Source of the DNA: CAVQOB01 sp963714325
Lineage (GTDB): Bacteria > Pseudomonadota > Alphaproteobacteria > Rhizobiales > Hyphomicrobiaceae
Direction: 5' to 3'
Assembly: GCA_963714325.1 (NCBI GenBank)
Contig: CAVQOB010000002.1
Coordinates: 15,639 to 79,638, forward strand
Length of the DNA: 64,000 nt
Made by a program: the position numbers and the translations under genes. The notes under the pieces are model-generated. The model had not been told where the DNA came from and made no database searches. It worked only from the letters and a program-made list of their open reading frames with translations. Of this stretch, positions 26,550 through 37,152 are shown piece after piece (position 1 is the first letter of the stretch; every line of letters starts with the position of its first letter).

Positions 26550-27917
26550 ATGGCTGACGGCACCGATGTTGGAATGGATCATGATCGCGGCGACGCGCTG
26601 ATTGCGGCCGCCGTCGCCCAACTTCGTGCAACCGGCGTCAATGTCGCCGCACTCGGCATCGCCGTATCCGGCGGCGCCAATTCCATGGCGTTGATGGCTC
26701 TGGTCGCCGGATGGGCAAAACGCCTCGGTGAGGCGGCGCCCCGCCTCCACATCCTGACCGTCGATCACGGCCTCCGCCGCGAGGCTGCGAGCGAAGCGGA
26801 GCAGGTGGCTATCGCTGCGCGACGCCTTGGCCTCACCCACACGACGTTGACGTGGACCGGCGACAAGCCGGCGACCAGCCTTCAGGAAGCGGCACGAAAC
26901 GCCCGCTATCAGTTGCTTGGAACATGTGCGCGCGAGCACGGCCTCGCCGCCATTCTGGTCGCGCATACCGCCGATGATCAGATGGAAACGTTTCTCATGC
27001 GCCTCGCACACGGCTCCGGTGTCGATGGCTTGGCCGGCATGGCGGTCCTCTCACGTCGTCAGGATCTCCTGCTGTTGCGGCCATTCCTCGACGTCGCTAA
27101 AAGTGAACTCGTGGCGACGCTTAAGTCGGCCGACATTGCGTGGAGCGAGGACCCGAGCAATCGCAATCTCGCGTTCGAGCGGATTCGTGTCCGCCAAGCA
27201 GCGCCTGCGTTGCGCGACATTGGCCTCACCACCGGTGCCATCGGCATGACGGCCAAGCGGCTTGCAAGGGCCAGCGTCGCTCTCGAAGCGGCAACAACGC
27301 ATTGGCTCGGCGACGCCACGCTGTTCGCCGGCGCGGAATTCGGTTTTGCCCGCTTTGATCTGGAGCGCTGGCGGACTTTCCCGGAGGAATTGCACGTCCG
27401 CGCGTTGACCGCGCTGCTGCTGGCCATCGGCGGACAAACAACGCCCATCGCGATGACTCAGATCGAAAACCTCGTCACCCGGCTGCAGGAGGGGATCCCG
27501 AAAGGCTCGACCCTTGCGCGTTGCGTGCTGTCGATCGCCAGCGGCGGCGTCACAATCGTCCGTGAGGATCGCCGCGGCGAACTGCCCGTGCTGACCTTAA
27601 CCCCTGGCGAGACTGTCCGTTGGGACAATCGGTTTGCCGTTAGCCTCTCCGCCGGGGCCGATCGCCCGGTCGAGGTCAGGGCGCTGGGAGCGGACGGCGT
27701 CAAACAATTAACCGCTGACGGAATGCTCTTGCCGCCCCTGCCCGCCGGGGCGATCCGGACGTTGCCGGCCTGCTGGCGCGGGTCCGACCTGCTGGCTGTG
27801 CCAAGTCTCGTCAGTCACTTTCCGCCTGGAACTTCACCGGGTGCATTGGCCCGGAATGGCACGGCCAACGCCTCATTCCTGGCTTTTCCGGGCTTTAGAC
27901 CGACAATTCGGGCATAA
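26550..27917 (+). CDS. tilS: tRNA(Ile)-lysidine synthetase TilS with altered PP-loop
   Basis: TilS adds lysine to C34 of tRNA-Ile(CAU), letting it read AUA; the enzyme is normally essential. The 455-residue protein has the N-type ATP-pyrophosphatase domain with TVDHGLRREAASEA, NARYQLL, VAHTADDQMETFLMRL and SNRNLAFERIRVR. The PP-loop reads SGGANSMAL instead of SGGxDSxAL, with Asn (AAT at 26679-26681) for the usual Asp. The C-terminal half is short and divergent, as in other Rhizobiales. It follows cpoB closely. Confidence 0.9.
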   Translation: MADGTDVGMDHDRGDALIAAAVAQLRATGVNVAALGIAVSGGANSMALMALVAGWAKRLGEAAPRLHILTVDHGLRREAASEAEQVAIAARRLGLTHTTLTWTGDKPATSLQEAARNARYQLLGTCAREHGLAAILVAHTADDQMETFLMRLAHGSGVDGLAGMAVLSRRQDLLLLRPFLDVAKSELVATLKSADIAWSEDPSNRNLAFERIRVRQAAPALRDIGLTTGAIGMTAKRLARASVALEAATTHWLGDATLFAGAEFGFARFDLERWRTFPEELHVRALTALLLAIGGQTTPIAMTQIENLVTRLQEGIPKGSTLARCVLSIASGGVTIVREDRRGELPVLTLTPGETVRWDNRFAVSLSAGADRPVEVRALGADGVKQLTADGMLLPPLPAGAIRTLPACWRGSDLLAVPSLVSHFPPGTSPGALARNGTANASFLAFPGFRPTIRA

Positions 27918-28132
27918 GAAGAATGGTCAAGAGTTGGACTGGCCAACTTGGCAAACATCCTGCAGATGCCTATCTTAGGAAGACGATGCACTTGTGGTAA
28001 CGAAACAGTTGCCAATCCGTTGCTAGATAGGACCGTTGGTGATCGGCCAGCCACGGCCTACCCGCTGGACGCACGGTTCAGCCCATGCCGACCAGAATAC
28101 GCCTCGGAGCGAGGCGGGTGAGAGGGAATTCT

Positions 28133-30061
<1,929 letters not shown>

Positions 30062-30082
30062 GGGACCACTGAGCGTGTACGC

Positions 30083-30108
30083 AGTTGCGCGATGCAATGT
30101 GCGCAACT
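30083..30108. terminator. hairpin after ftsH, possible transcript end
   Basis: A perfect 8-bp stem, AGTTGCGC (30083-30090) and GCGCAACT (30101-30108), with a 10-base loop lies 22 bases after the ftsH stop. There is no T-tract, so intrinsic termination is doubtful. Confidence 0.35.
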
Positions 30109-30272
30109 CGTATATGCCTTGAATTGTGTGAGACATCGAGATCGGTGCACCAGCCCCGGTCTCGTTGTCGTTTTACGGCCGAAGAAGCGTGTAATCCGGT
30201 CTTGGTGCACGCCCAGGCTTACTGTAGGTTTCGCTGGGAATTCCGCGACTGAGCCCCTACTGGAGGATACGC

Positions 30273-31496
30273 ATGCTGCGCCGCCCAACTTTGTTGCTGT
30301 CGTTTGCCGTTCTTGCCGTCCCGGCGCTGCCTGCTGCTGCCCAACTTGCAGTCTCCGCCAACGACGGCAAGGTCAAACTCGTCGACGGCACTGTGCAGAC
30401 TTTGAAGGACGGCAAGGACACCGTATCGTTCATCGATATGAAGGCCTCGCCGCCGAGAATCCTGGCTTCGATCGAAGCGCCAACCAGCGTCTCCGGCCCA
30501 CCAACCTCGGTCGCAATTTCGCCGAACGAAGCGATCGCATTGGTGACAGGAGCAGAGAAACTCGATGCGGCCGATCCGACAAAGCGCGTTCCGAACGACA
30601 AACTAACCGTGATCGATTTGTCGTCGCTGAAGCCTGGTCTGGTCTCGCGCATCACCTCGACCGTCACGCGCGCGCAAGCCGCCGCCACGCCGCCGAAAGT
30701 TCTCGCGACCTTGCAGGCTGGCGCCGGTGCTGCTGGCGTGTCGTTCAACAAGGCTGGTACACTGGCACTCGTTGCCAACCGCGCAGAAGGAACGATCTCG
30801 ATCTTCACCGTCGCCGGCACGACCGTCACGCCCGCCGGCAAGGTCGATCTTGGCAATCCGAAGTCGGGTCCATCGGCCGTCTCGTTCCTGCCCGATGGCA
30901 AAACCGCCTTGGTGACGCTCGATGGTGAGAGCGCAAACAAGATCGCGGTGCTGACCATCGACGGCAATAAAGTCGAGTATGCCAAGCGGGACATGAATGC
31001 CGGCATCAGGCCCTATGGTCTCGATATCTCGTCGAAGGGCGACGTTGCCGTTGTCGCCAACATCGGCCGAGGGCAGGGCGATGCCGATACTGTCAGCATC
31101 ATCGACCTGAAGGCGACGCCATCCCGGGTCGTCAATACCGTTACGGTCGGCCAGACGCCGGAAGGCATCAAGCTGTCGCCCGATGGCAAGTACGTTGCCG
31201 TCACCGTCATGAACGGCACCAACAAGCCGAAGTCATCGCCATTCTACAATGAAAATGGCCTGTTGCAGGTCTATGAGCGGACGGGAACGCAGCTCTTCAA
31301 AGTCGGCGAAGTGAAGATCGGGAAATGGTGCCAGGGTATTGTCTGGTCATCGAATGCGAAGACGATCTTTGCGCAGTGCATGGGTGAGAATGAAATCCAT
31401 GTCGCGAAATTCTCCGGTATCACCGGCAAGGCCTTGAGCAAAGCCAGCGTCATCGCCATGCCCGGCGGTCCAGCCGGCATCCGAACCGCCGAGTGA
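30273..31496 (+). CDS. secreted YVTN-type beta-propeller protein
   Basis: A 407-residue exported protein: the signal peptide ends near PAAAQ (residue 24), followed by a seven-bladed propeller with YVTN-like repeats. Examples are TVSFIDMKASPPRILAS, GVSFNKAGTLALVANRAEG, AVSFLPDGKTALVTLDGE and GIKLSPDGKYVAVTVMNG. Such proteins bind partners or metals in the periplasm; no enzymatic signature is seen. TGGAGGA lies before the ATG. It is unrelated in function to ftsH as far as the sequence shows. Confidence 0.82.
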   Translation: MLRRPTLLLSFAVLAVPALPAAAQLAVSANDGKVKLVDGTVQTLKDGKDTVSFIDMKASPPRILASIEAPTSVSGPPTSVAISPNEAIALVTGAEKLDAADPTKRVPNDKLTVIDLSSLKPGLVSRITSTVTRAQAAATPPKVLATLQAGAGAAGVSFNKAGTLALVANRAEGTISIFTVAGTTVTPAGKVDLGNPKSGPSAVSFLPDGKTALVTLDGESANKIAVLTIDGNKVEYAKRDMNAGIRPYGLDISSKGDVAVVANIGRGQGDADTVSIIDLKATPSRVVNTVTVGQTPEGIKLSPDGKYVAVTVMNGTNKPKSSPFYNENGLLQVYERTGTQLFKVGEVKIGKWCQGIVWSSNAKTIFAQCMGENEIHVAKFSGITGKALSKASVIAMPGGPAGIRTAE

Positions 31497-31538
31497 AAAT
31501 CGGCTCGCAGCGCTGAGCCAGCAAGGACGGAGCCAGTA

Positions 31539-32630
31539 ATGGCACGTGATATGTACCTGCGGCCGGTCGGCTTGCATCCCCATGGTATCGCAGGTGATGA
31601 CACTGCGACCCAACCCGGGATGCGGCTTGCCGGTGGCTGGTTGCATTTCACCGCGCTGGAGATCACGCGGCGTCTTGGCGGCGCGGAACAGCGTGCGCTG
31701 GTGCCGCTGGATTCGATCTGGGATCGGGATTGGGGTCGCCAGGTCGCGCAGGCCTCGGCCGGGCTGGATGGGCTGTTGGCGCCGCGTTCGCGCATCGCTG
31801 GCGTTTCGCTTGATCGCCCGGTCATTATGGGTATTGTCAACGTCACTCCCGATAGCTTCTCCGATGGCGGGCGACTGAAATCCGCCGAAGGCGCGATTGC
31901 TCATGGCTTGCGCCTGATAGCGGAAGGCGCCGACATGCTCGACATTGGTGGCGAGTCGACGCGGCCCGGGTCCGATGCCGTCGCACTTGATGAGGAACTC
32001 TCGCGCGTCATTCCGGTGATCGAAGGGCTAGCCGGGCAGACGGACGTGCCGCTCTCGATCGATACGCGCAAAGCCGAAGTCATGCGCCGCGCAGCGGCTG
32101 CGGGCGCGGCCATCATCAATGATGTCGCGGCTTTGACGCATGATCCTGTAGCCTTGAGTGCTGCCGCTGAATCCGGCCTGCCGGTGATCTTGATGCACGC
32201 CCTTGGCAATCCCCAGACGATGCAGGATCGCCCCGTCTATGACAACGTGCTGTTCGATGTGTTCGACTTTCTTGAGGCGCGGATTGAAGCCTGTCTTGCG
32301 GCCGGAATTCCACTCGCCAAACTCATCGCCGATCCCGGCATTGGTTTTGGCAAGACGGTCGAGCACAATGTCGCGCTGATGAGTGGGCTGTCACTGTTTC
32401 ATGCGTTGGGAGTGCCGATCCTGCTCGGCGCCTCACGCAAGCGCTTCATCGGCGCGTTGACCGGCGTCGATGTCGCCGCCGAGCGGGTGCACGGTTCTGT
32501 CGGTGCAGCACTTGCGGGCGTTGCCCAGGGCGCACAGATCGTGCGGGTGCATGATGTCGCGGCGACGCGGGCAGCACTCACCGTTTTCATGGCCGGCATG
32601 GGGTGCGGTGAAGCGCCGTCAACGCTATAG
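31539..32630 (+). CDS. folP: dihydropteroate synthase FolP
   Basis: FolP condenses 4-aminobenzoate with hydroxymethyl-dihydropterin diphosphate in folate synthesis. A roughly 90-residue N-terminal extension precedes the TIM-barrel core with IMGIVNVTPDSFSDGG, MLDIGGESTRPGSDAV, LSIDTRKAEV, IINDVAAL, DPGIGFGKTVEHN, LLGASRKRFI and GAQIVRVHDVAATR. All active-site segments are present. It lies downstream of ftsH as in Rhizobiales, but folB and folK, often next, are absent here; rarA begins 7 bases after its stop. Confidence 0.93.
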   Translation: MARDMYLRPVGLHPHGIAGDDTATQPGMRLAGGWLHFTALEITRRLGGAEQRALVPLDSIWDRDWGRQVAQASAGLDGLLAPRSRIAGVSLDRPVIMGIVNVTPDSFSDGGRLKSAEGAIAHGLRLIAEGADMLDIGGESTRPGSDAVALDEELSRVIPVIEGLAGQTDVPLSIDTRKAEVMRRAAAAGAAIINDVAALTHDPVALSAAAESGLPVILMHALGNPQTMQDRPVYDNVLFDVFDFLEARIEACLAAGIPLAKLIADPGIGFGKTVEHNVALMSGLSLFHALGVPILLGASRKRFIGALTGVDVAAERVHGSVGAALAGVAQGAQIVRVHDVAATRAALTVFMAGMGCGEAPSTL

Positions 32631-32637
32631 TGGTGCC

Positions 32638-33954
32638 ATGACCTCACTCTTCGAAGCTGCCGGTATGGATAGTGGCACACCGCGACCGCTCGCCGATCGC
32701 TTGCGCCCGAAGACATTGGCCCAAGTTGTCGGCCAGGATCACGTTGTCGGTCCGGATGGAACATTGACGCGGATGCTGAAAAGCGGCCGCCTCGGCAGTC
32801 TCATTTTCTGGGGACCTCCTGGGTGTGGCAAGACCACGATCGCACGCCTTCTCGCCCACGAAACCAAGCTTGAATTCGAGCAACTCTCAGCAATCTTCTC
32901 AGGCGTCCAGGATCTGCGCAAAGCCTTCGATCGTGCCAAGGCGCGGCGTGAGACCGGCAAAGGAACGCTGCTCTTCATCGACGAGATCCATCGCTTCAAT
33001 CGCTCGCAACAGGACAGTTTCCTGCCCTACATGGAAGACGGCACCATCACGCTTGTCGGCGCGACGACGGAGAACCCGTCGTTCGAGCTCAACGCCGCCG
33101 TGCTCTCCCGTGCGACGGTGCTGACGCTCAATCGCCATGACGATGCGGCGCTTGAAGGCCTGCTGGTCCGCGTCGAAGCCGAAATGCAACGTCCCGTGCC
33201 GCTCGACGCCTATGCGCGCGAAACCTTGAAAGCCATGGCAGATGGCGATGGCCGCACGATCATCAACATGGCCGAGGAGATTCTGGCCGCCGTCGCTCCC
33301 GGCCAAACGGCGCTCGATCGCGACAAGCTGACCAAGCTGGTGCAACGCCGCGCGCCGCTCTATGACAAGAGCCGCGACGGGCATTACAACCTGATCTCCG
33401 CGCTGCACAAAAGTGTGCGCGGATCCGATCCCGACGCGGCGCTCTATTGGTTCTGCCGCATGCTCGATGGGGGAGAAGATCGCTTGTTTCTCGCCCGCCG
33501 CCTTGTCCGCATGGCGGTCGAAGACATCGGACTTGCCGATCCGCAAGCGCTTGTCATTGCCAACGCCGCCAAGGAAGCGTTTGATTTTCTGGGCTCGCCC
33601 GAAGGCGAACTGGCGCTCGCCAATGCAGTGATCTATCTGGCGACCGCGCCCAAATCGAACGGCGCCTATGTTGCCTGGAAAGCGGCGATGCGCATGGCCC
33701 GTGAGACGGGCAGCGTCGCGCCGCCGAAGGTGATCCTCAACGCGCCGACCAAACTGATGGAGGATGAAGGCTACGGCGATGGTTACGCCTATGATCACGA
33801 CACGCCGGAAGGTTTCTCCGGCCAGAACTATTTTCCCGACGAAATCAAGCGGCGACCGAAGTTCTACGATCCGCCAGAGCGCGGTTTCGAGCGCGATATC
33901 CGCAAGCGTCTCGCCTACTGGGAGGGCTTGCGGCGCAAGCGCGGCGAAAGTTGA
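32638..33954 (+). CDS. rarA: replication-associated recombination protein RarA (MgsA)
   Basis: RarA is a clamp-loader-like AAA+ ATPase acting at stalled replication forks. The 438-residue protein has PLADRLRPKTLAQVVGQDH, Walker A GPPGCGKTTIARLLA, Walker B LLFIDEIHRFNRSQQD, sensor 1 GATTENPSFELN, and the C-terminal RarA/WRNIP1 region HYNLISALHKSVRGSDPDAA and RRLVRMAVEDIGLADPQAL. Its ATG is 7 bases after the folP stop, and its own stop overlaps the next ATG (TGATG). Confidence 0.95.
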   Translation: MTSLFEAAGMDSGTPRPLADRLRPKTLAQVVGQDHVVGPDGTLTRMLKSGRLGSLIFWGPPGCGKTTIARLLAHETKLEFEQLSAIFSGVQDLRKAFDRAKARRETGKGTLLFIDEIHRFNRSQQDSFLPYMEDGTITLVGATTENPSFELNAAVLSRATVLTLNRHDDAALEGLLVRVEAEMQRPVPLDAYARETLKAMADGDGRTIINMAEEILAAVAPGQTALDRDKLTKLVQRRAPLYDKSRDGHYNLISALHKSVRGSDPDAALYWFCRMLDGGEDRLFLARRLVRMAVEDIGLADPQALVIANAAKEAFDFLGSPEGELALANAVIYLATAPKSNGAYVAWKAAMRMARETGSVAPPKVILNAPTKLMEDEGYGDGYAYDHDTPEGFSGQNYFPDEIKRRPKFYDPPERGFERDIRKRLAYWEGLRRKRGES

Positions 33955-34856
33955 TGCCGCCGCGTGATATCGCTATGGCGCTGGTTGTGGCGGTGCTGTG
34001 GGGCTTCAACTTCGTCGTGATGAAGGCGGCGGTCGCAGAAGTCCCGCCGATATTCCTCACCGCCGTTCGGTTTGGTCTCGCCTTTCTCGTCGGCGTCTGG
34101 TTTGTGACATGGCCGCGCACGGGCTGGCGCTACATCATCGGCTTCGGTCTTATCTTTGGTGGCATCAAGTTCTGGCTGTTGTTTTCTGCGTTTCACATAG
34201 GTGTCGCGGCCGGCCTCGCCTCGGTGGTGCTGCAGACGCAGGCCATCTTTACGATTGTTCTCGCAAGATTTCTGTTTGGCGAACGGCTCACCGCAACCGC
34301 GACGGTCGGCCTTGTGTTGGCGGTCGGTGGTCTATCGTTGATCGGTGCCGAGTTCTCCGGTGGGGCGCAATTCCATGCTGTGCTTCTTGTTGTGGCCGCA
34401 GCCGTCGCCTGGGCGTTTGCCAATCTCATCATCAAGAGCGCCGGTCAGATGGACATATTGGCATTCACGGTCTGGTCGAGTGCCGTCGTGCCGTTGCCGG
34501 CATTAGCTCTGTCGTTCGCGATCGAAGGCCCGGCGAGCTGGGCTGCGGCTTGGTCGCGGCTCTCGCTTGTCGGCGGCGCCGCGATCCTTTACCTCGCGAT
34601 CCCCATCTCGCTCGTCAGCGGAGCGATGTGGAATGGCCTTATGGCCCGTCACCAAGCTGGCAGCGTCGCGCCGTTCGCGCTGCTGGTTCCGGCCGTAGGC
34701 CTGCTATCCGCATGGCTCGTCTACGGCGAAGAATTGAGCGCAACCTCGCTGATCGGTACCCTTTTGATCGGCCTTGGGCTGGCGGCCATCGTGCTTGGCC
34801 CGCGTCTCCCGGAGCATCGGCAGCCCCAAGTCAGCACCACGCCGCCAGACCGGTAG
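33954..34856 (+). CDS. EamA/DMT-superfamily transporter
   Basis: A 300-residue protein with ten hydrophobic segments in two EamA repeats (ALVVAVLWGFNFVVMKAAVA starts the first; VVAAAVAWAFANLIIKSAG starts the second). This is the fold of RhtA/YdcZ-type metabolite exporters. The substrate cannot be predicted. The ATG at 33954 overlaps the rarA stop, so the two are translationally coupled. Confidence 0.88.
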   Translation: MPPRDIAMALVVAVLWGFNFVVMKAAVAEVPPIFLTAVRFGLAFLVGVWFVTWPRTGWRYIIGFGLIFGGIKFWLLFSAFHIGVAAGLASVVLQTQAIFTIVLARFLFGERLTATATVGLVLAVGGLSLIGAEFSGGAQFHAVLLVVAAAVAWAFANLIIKSAGQMDILAFTVWSSAVVPLPALALSFAIEGPASWAAAWSRLSLVGGAAILYLAIPISLVSGAMWNGLMARHQAGSVAPFALLVPAVGLLSAWLVYGEELSATSLIGTLLIGLGLAAIVLGPRLPEHRQPQVSTTPPDR

Positions 34857-34940
34857 AGTGGTTCAGATGCGCAATCGCGCTGGTGCGTTGCCCCTCAGTT
34901 GGGCTAAGGTAAAGGTCCATCTTCATAAAACGGTAGTCCA

Positions 34941-35888
34941 TTGATCGTGCCGCAGGGCCCCGACATTGATCCCAAGGTTCTTGAGCGCGCGCTCGCTGCG
35001 GTGGTCGGAATCAAGACCTTCGTGCCGCCGGACGCTATGACCGCCGAGGTACTCGGCACCGAGCGGGCGGGCTATGGCGTCATCATCCGCGCCGATGGAA
35101 TTGTTCTGACCATCGGCTACCTCGTCACGGAAGCCGAGAAGATTTGGGTGACGCTTGCGGACGGTCGCGCGCTCGCCGGTCATGTGCTTGGCTATGATCA
35201 AACGACGGGCCTAGGCCTCGTCCGCGTGCTGGCGCGCGTCGAATTGCCGTTTGTTCCACTGGGTGATTCAACCAGTGCCGCCATTGGCGATCCAGTCGTG
35301 GTTGCCGGCGCTGGCGGCATGGCGCAGTCCGTTGCCGCCAGCATCATTGCCAAGCAGGAGTTCGCTGGGTATTGGGAGTATGTGTTGGACGAGGCGATTT
35401 TCACCTCGCCAGCGCATCCGAATTGGGGTGGCACGGCAGTACTCGGTTCGGCGGGCGAATTGTTGGGTATTGGCTCATTGCAGATTCAGCACGCGCCAGG
35501 CACAGCCACGACCGGCGACACCAACATGATCGTGCCGATCGACGTGTTCAAACCGATCATGGATGATCTCTTGAAAATCGGGCGCCCACGCGGGCCGGCG
35601 CGGCCTTGGCTTGGCCTCTATGCAACGGCGATGGGCAACAGAATTGCGATCATGGGTGTCGCCAGCAAAGGACCGGCAAAAGCTGCAGGTCTCAAATCCG
35701 GTGACGTCGTGATGGCGGTCGCCGGCCATGAGCCCCAAGGTCTTGCCGACTTCTTCCGCCGCATCTGGTCGCTTGGACCGGCCGGCGTCGAGATCCCGTT
35801 CACAGTTTATCGCGACGGCAAAACCATTGAAGCCAACCTGCGCTCCGTCGATCGCAATGCCTTGCTCAAAGGCCCAAGCGTTCATTGA
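34941..35888 (+). CDS. HtrA-like trypsin-fold/PDZ protein lacking the catalytic triad
   Basis: The layout follows DegP/HtrA: an S1C trypsin-fold domain (about residues 15-200) and one PDZ domain (GVASKGPAKAAGLKSGDVVMAVAGH). The catalytic positions are lost. The TNxHV histidine segment reads VLTIGYLVTEAE, the DLAV aspartate segment reads DQTTGLGLVRV, and the GNSGGP serine motif reads HPNWGGTAVLG. It should be a pseudoprotease that binds rather than cuts. There is no clear signal peptide. The start is ambiguous: TTG at 34941 or GTG at 34947. Confidence 0.75.
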   Translation: MIVPQGPDIDPKVLERALAAVVGIKTFVPPDAMTAEVLGTERAGYGVIIRADGIVLTIGYLVTEAEKIWVTLADGRALAGHVLGYDQTTGLGLVRVLARVELPFVPLGDSTSAAIGDPVVVAGAGGMAQSVAASIIAKQEFAGYWEYVLDEAIFTSPAHPNWGGTAVLGSAGELLGIGSLQIQHAPGTATTGDTNMIVPIDVFKPIMDDLLKIGRPRGPARPWLGLYATAMGNRIAIMGVASKGPAKAAGLKSGDVVMAVAGHEPQGLADFFRRIWSLGPAGVEIPFTVYRDGKTIEANLRSVDRNALLKGPSVH

Positions 35889-35973
35889 TACATTGTATTC
35901 AGCGGTTCCATGCGCGCCTCTTCGGCGGTATATTCTTGGCTGCCACATCCGGCTAACGTGAGCAGTCCGACGC

Positions 35974-36516
35974 ATGATCGTATTCAAGGACCTTTGGTAT
36001 CAGCATCCCGCCAATGAAGCGGTCAATTACCCGTGCATCGCGCCTGGGGAATTGACGAGCCTTGAAGGCAAGGTTATCGGTCGTGGCTATCCCGTCTTTT
36101 CCAATCAATGTGCCATCCGCATGGGCGTGGCTTTGAAACGCGCGGGCGTCAGCCCGCAGACATTGCGGGGCCTCACGACATGTGGCGTGCATGCGGCCGA
36201 GGAAATGCACATCATCCGCGCCGCCGATCTCGCGAGTGCACTCGCCCGCGTCAATCTGCCGGGTCTTGGTAAAATGGAGCGCATCACCGGCAAGGATGCC
36301 GCCGAATTCTATCCGAAGCTGTTTGGCCGCACCGGCATTATTTATCTGCAGGACTATTGGCGCCGTACCGGTGAATCCGTGCCGACCGGCGACCACATCG
36401 ATGTCTGGAATGGCTATCGTTCGTCGACGAAATGGCTGATGGAATGGTTTTCTTGGCTCGGCTACTACTCGAACTACGCCGAAGCCAAGGAAGTCTGGTT
36501 CTGGGAGGTCAAATAG
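35974..36516 (+). CDS. Tae4-family peptidoglycan amidase (T6SS effector-like), orphan
   Basis: A 180-residue protein matching type VI amidase effector 4. The catalytic cysteine is in SNQCAIRMGVALKRAG (Cys46) and the catalytic histidine in TGDHIDVWNG (His141, with Asp143 nearby), at the usual spacing. Tae4 cleaves between D-Glu and meso-DAP in peptidoglycan stem peptides. No signal peptide is visible. No VgrG, Hcp or Tai4-like gene is adjacent; the next gene encodes a small membrane protein. It could instead be a resident cell-wall enzyme. Confidence 0.7.
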   Translation: MIVFKDLWYQHPANEAVNYPCIAPGELTSLEGKVIGRGYPVFSNQCAIRMGVALKRAGVSPQTLRGLTTCGVHAAEEMHIIRAADLASALARVNLPGLGKMERITGKDAAEFYPKLFGRTGIIYLQDYWRRTGESVPTGDHIDVWNGYRSSTKWLMEWFSWLGYYSNYAEAKEVWFWEVK

Positions 36517-36521
36517 ACCGC

Positions 36522-36752
36522 ATGCGTTATGTCATGGCCATGGCGTTCGCCAGCGTGACGGCCTTGCTGGCGACCATCTTTGTTTCAGGTCCTGTCGCCA
36601 GCGCCGTCGTGCGGCAGTTTACCTTCGATAATCCGGATTCGGTTGCCAATCTGCACGCAAGCGTGTTCATGGGGCTCAATATCCTGGCGCTCGCCATTGG
36701 CTGGTTTGCCGGATGGGCCCTCGGGTGGCGCTGGGGTAACGCTGAGCGCTGA
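36522..36752 (+). CDS. small two-helix membrane protein next to Tae4
   Basis: A 76-residue protein from the ATG at 36522, 5 bases after the Tae4 stop. It has two hydrophobic helices (YVMAMAFASVTALLATIFV and LNILALAIGWFAGWALGWRW) joined by a polar loop, probably periplasmic. The first helix could be a signal anchor. Its coupling to Tae4 makes it a possible immunity or anchoring partner, but it does not resemble known Tai4 proteins. Confidence 0.6.
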   Translation: MRYVMAMAFASVTALLATIFVSGPVASAVVRQFTFDNPDSVANLHASVFMGLNILALAIGWFAGWALGWRWGNAER

Positions 36753-36771
36753 GCCTTGTTCTAGGACAACG

Positions 36772-37152
36772 ATGCGACTTCTCCTCCTCGCGACGACCGG
36801 CGGCGCTCTGGGCGCAGGCGCGCGCCATCTCGTCAACGTCGCGTTCGTCCGCTGGCTGGGTACTGGTTATCCTTGGGCGACGCTGGCCGTCAACGTGCTC
36901 GGTTCACTGCTGATGGGTTTCCTGGTCGAAATGATTTTGCGCAAATTCGATGGCTCCGAAGCGCTGCGGACGTTTTTGGCCACCGGAATCCTCGGGGGCT
37001 TCACAACCTTTTCGGCGTTCTCCTTCGATGTTTTCGGGCTGATCCAACGTGGAGAGATGCTGCTGGCGCTCGGGTATGTTGTGCTTTCTGTCATCGGCTC
37101 CATTGTGGCGTTGATCATTGGTGTGAGCATCGCGCGAGGTATATTCACATGA
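36772..37152 (+). CDS. crcB: fluoride channel CrcB/Fluc
   Basis: A 126-residue four-helix Fluc protein with GGALGAGARHLVN, the central WATLAVNVLGSLLMGFLVE (conserved Asn) and TGILGGFTTFSAFSFDV. It exports fluoride as an antiparallel dimer. There is no fluoride riboswitch: only 19 bases separate it from the preceding gene. Its stop overlaps the start of the pseudouridine synthase gene (ATGA). Confidence 0.92.
   Translation: MRLLLLATTGGALGAGARHLVNVAFVRWLGTGYPWATLAVNVLGSLLMGFLVEMILRKFDGSEALRTFLATGILGGFTTFSAFSFDVFGLIQRGEMLLALGYVVLSVIGSIVALIIGVSIARGIFT

Noticed and set aside
36753..36771. Possible fluoride riboswitch before crcB
   Set aside because: Only 19 bases separate crcB from the previous gene; no space for the aptamer.
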